Shown: positions 34,233 through 35,758 of the stretch, one piece after another
Position numbering within the stretch: the first letter of the stretch is position 1
Layout: every line of letters begins with the position of its first letter
From: CAZEFK01 sp964511405
GTDB lineage: Bacteria > Pseudomonadota > Alphaproteobacteria > Elsterales > Elsteraceae
Direction of reading: 5' to 3'
Length of the DNA stretch: 35,758 nucleotides
Assembly: GCA_964511405.1 (NCBI GenBank)
Contig: CAZEFK010000053.1
Coordinates: forward strand, 1-35,758
Notes under the pieces: model-generated
The model's database searches: none
What the model was told of the DNA's origin: nothing
Seen by the model: only the letters and a program-made list of their open reading frames with translations
Translations under genes and position numbers: made by a program

Positions 34233-35618
34233 GTGACCACCGCCACGCCCGTCCGCGTCCTGCTTCCCATGATCGCGGCCTGGCTGATCGTCGGCCCCGC
34301 CTGGGCCGACGATCAGCCGCAAGGGTTCTGGACCCGCGACACGCTGCTGGGCGACATGGGCGGCCTGCGCACCCAGCTCGGCACCTACGGCATCACGCTC
34401 AACCTCCAGGAACAGAGCGAGATCCTGGGTAATGTCAGCGGCGGCCTGAAGCGCGGCGCCGAGTATGACGGCCTGACCACGGCGACCCTGCAGCTCGACA
34501 CGGGCAAGGCGTTCGGCCTGGACGGCGGCCTGTTCAACGCCAGCGCCTTCCAGATCCACGGCCGCAACCTCAGCACGGAAAACCTGGCGACCCTGCAGAC
34601 CGCCAGCGGCATCGAGGCCAACCGCGCGACCCGGCTGTGGGAGCTGTGGTACCAGCAGGCGCTGTGGGGCGGCGCCGTCGACGTCAAGGTCGGCAAGCAG
34701 AGCCTGGACCAGGAGTTCCTCGTCAGCCAGGGCTCCAGCCTGTTCCTCAACACCGCCGCCGGTTGGCCGGTGCTGCCGTCGGTCGACCAATATGCCGGCG
34801 GCCCGGCCTATCCGTTGGCGTCGCCCGGCCTGCGCGTGCGCGCCAAGCCCACCGACACCCTGACCGTGCTGGGCGGCGTGTTCAACGACAACCCGCTGGG
34901 CGGCCCGTTCACCAATGATGGCCAGTCGCGCGACGCCTCGGGCACGCGCTTCAACTTCAACACCGGCGCGCTGCTCATCGCCGAGTTGCAGTACGCCGTG
35001 AACCCGCCGCCGGCCGACGACAAGACGCCGGCGACCGGCCTGGCCGGCCTGTACAAGCTGGGCGCCTGGTACGACACGGGCGCCTTCCCGGACCAGCGCT
35101 TCGACAATCGCGGCCGCTCGCTGGCCGATCCCGCCAGCACTGGGGTCGCGCGGATGCGGCGCGGCAATTTCAGCCTCTACGCCGTCGCCGACCAGACGAT
35201 CTGGCAGCCCGACCTCAAGGGCGCCCAGGCCCTGGCCCTGTTCGCCCGGCTGATGGGCGCGCCTGGCGACCGCAACCTGGTCGACGTCGCCGTCAATGCC
35301 GGCGTCACGCTGAAGGCGCCCTTTGCGGGCCGCGACAAGGACACGCTCGGCCTGGAGTTCGGCGTCGCCAAGATCAGCGATCGCGCCACCGACTTCGACC
35401 GCGACTCGCGCAACGTCGGCGGCGCGCCGGCCTTCTCGCGGTCGAGCGAGACCTTCATCGAGCTGACGTACCAGCTGCAGCTGGCGCCGTGGTGGCAGCT
35501 GCAGCCGGATTTCCAGTACGTCTTCAACCCCGGCGGCCGCATCCCCGATCCGGCCAGCCCCGGCCGGCCGCTGGGCGATGAAGCCGTGCTGGGCATGCGC
35601 ACGACTATCCTGTTCTGA
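34233..35618 (+). CDS. Carbohydrate-selective porin, OprB family
   Basis: A 461-residue outer-membrane protein with a signal peptide (to about residue 26, ending AWA) and a beta-barrel of the OprB type. The early motifs GDMGGLRTQLGTYGITLNLQ and SGGLKRGAEYDGL, and later LWELWYQQALWGGAVDVKVGKQ, are typical, and the C-terminus ends in phenylalanine (RTTILF). OprB porins let sugars and other small polar solutes through the outer membrane. The start is GTG at 34233 with AGGAG nine bases upstream. It follows the two-component genes and may be controlled by them. Its 3' end overlaps the convergent gene by 14 bases. The substrate is not predictable. Confidence 0.92.
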   Translation: MTTATPVRVLLPMIAAWLIVGPAWADDQPQGFWTRDTLLGDMGGLRTQLGTYGITLNLQEQSEILGNVSGGLKRGAEYDGLTTATLQLDTGKAFGLDGGLFNASAFQIHGRNLSTENLATLQTASGIEANRATRLWELWYQQALWGGAVDVKVGKQSLDQEFLVSQGSSLFLNTAAGWPVLPSVDQYAGGPAYPLASPGLRVRAKPTDTLTVLGGVFNDNPLGGPFTNDGQSRDASGTRFNFNTGALLIAELQYAVNPPPADDKTPATGLAGLYKLGAWYDTGAFPDQRFDNRGRSLADPASTGVARMRRGNFSLYAVADQTIWQPDLKGAQALALFARLMGAPGDRNLVDVAVNAGVTLKAPFAGRDKDTLGLEFGVAKISDRATDFDRDSRNVGGAPAFSRSSETFIELTYQLQLAPWWQLQPDFQYVFNPGGRIPDPASPGRPLGDEAVLGMRTTILF

Positions 35619-35758
35619 ACCGCCGGCCGGCCCAGTCGAGCGCGGCATCGAGGCCGCCGAACGGGAACAGGTGCAGGGCCAGCGGCCGGCCGGCCAATCC
35701 CGCTTGGAGCGCGTCGACCACCCGGTCCGGCGCGGCCCGATCGAGCAGGCCGGCCGCC
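35605..35758 (-). CDS. C-terminal end of a minus-strand gene, possibly methylenetetrahydrofolate reductase-like
   Basis: The last 50 codons of a gene that runs in from beyond the window, ending at TAG 35607-35605 and overlapping the porin gene by 14 bases. The peptide includes DRVVDALQAGLAGRPLALHL followed by FPFGGLDAALDWA. The phrase HLFPFGGLDAALDWA recalls the end of methylenetetrahydrofolate reductase-type TIM barrels, but too little is visible for a firm call. GC-rich third codon positions support it being coding. Confidence 0.45.
   Translation of the reverse strand, partial: AAGLLDRAAPDRVVDALQAGLAGRPLALHLFPFGGLDAALDWAGRRFRTG

Overview
This is strongly GC-rich bacterial chromosomal DNA. 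The gene content (TamA/TamB, a cyanide-insensitive-type bd oxidase with a DUF2474 partner, a FixJ/TtrR-type response regulator, an OprB porin, a MocR regulator) points to a Gram-negative Alphaproteobacterium, perhaps of the Rhodospirillales/Rhizobiales kind. The order is a guess. No rRNA, tRNA, CRISPR array or complete transposon was seen.

Layout. 1-6995 (minus strand): 5' part of gabD, then tamB and tamA, which overlap. 7221-10794 (plus): a small lytic transglycosylase, a 23-codon P-loop stub, and a four-gene redox operon (di-haem peroxidase, cupredoxin, cytochrome c, and a cytochrome b561 fused to a PilZ domain). 10795-11239: a gap with a REPIN-like element. 11240-12931: a chemoreceptor. 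13062-17077: a MocR regulator divergent from cioA-cioB-DUF2474. 17199-18413: an MFS transporter. 18418-25176 (minus): one long run of overlapping or tightly spaced genes encoding a GntR/HutC regulator, an ADP-ribosylglycohydrolase, a PfkB kinase and a four-part PotABCD-type ABC importer. It resembles the E. coli yegUVW set, with an ABC importer in place of the YegT permease. 25271-30027: an accessory-looking, partly AT-richer block with a small membrane protein, a lipoprotein, a papain-like cysteine peptidase and an unrecognised protein. It is bracketed by an intact and a decayed copy of one small secreted-protein gene. 30028-31947: kup. 31998-32260: a frameshifted vapC relic. 32493-35618: a histidine kinase, response regulator and OprB porin. 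The window ends inside a minus-strand gene.

How the genes work together. The redox operon could pass electrons between the quinone pool (b561), periplasmic carriers (cytochrome c, cupredoxin) and a peroxidase, with c-di-GMP sensed at the membrane by the PilZ domain; that last step is inference. The yeg-like operon looks like uptake plus catabolism of an unknown N-glycosidic or nucleoside-like compound: import, glycosidic cleavage, sugar phosphorylation, and local GntR control. Its transporter family usually carries polyamines or similar small solutes. The kinase/regulator pair next to oprB suggests regulated outer-membrane uptake.

The strongest candidates for something undescribed are the b561-PilZ fusion in its operon, the yegUVW set rewired to an ABC importer (with a partially deleted tandem copy of the hydrolase gene), and the lipoprotein/papain-like peptidase/unknown-protein trio.
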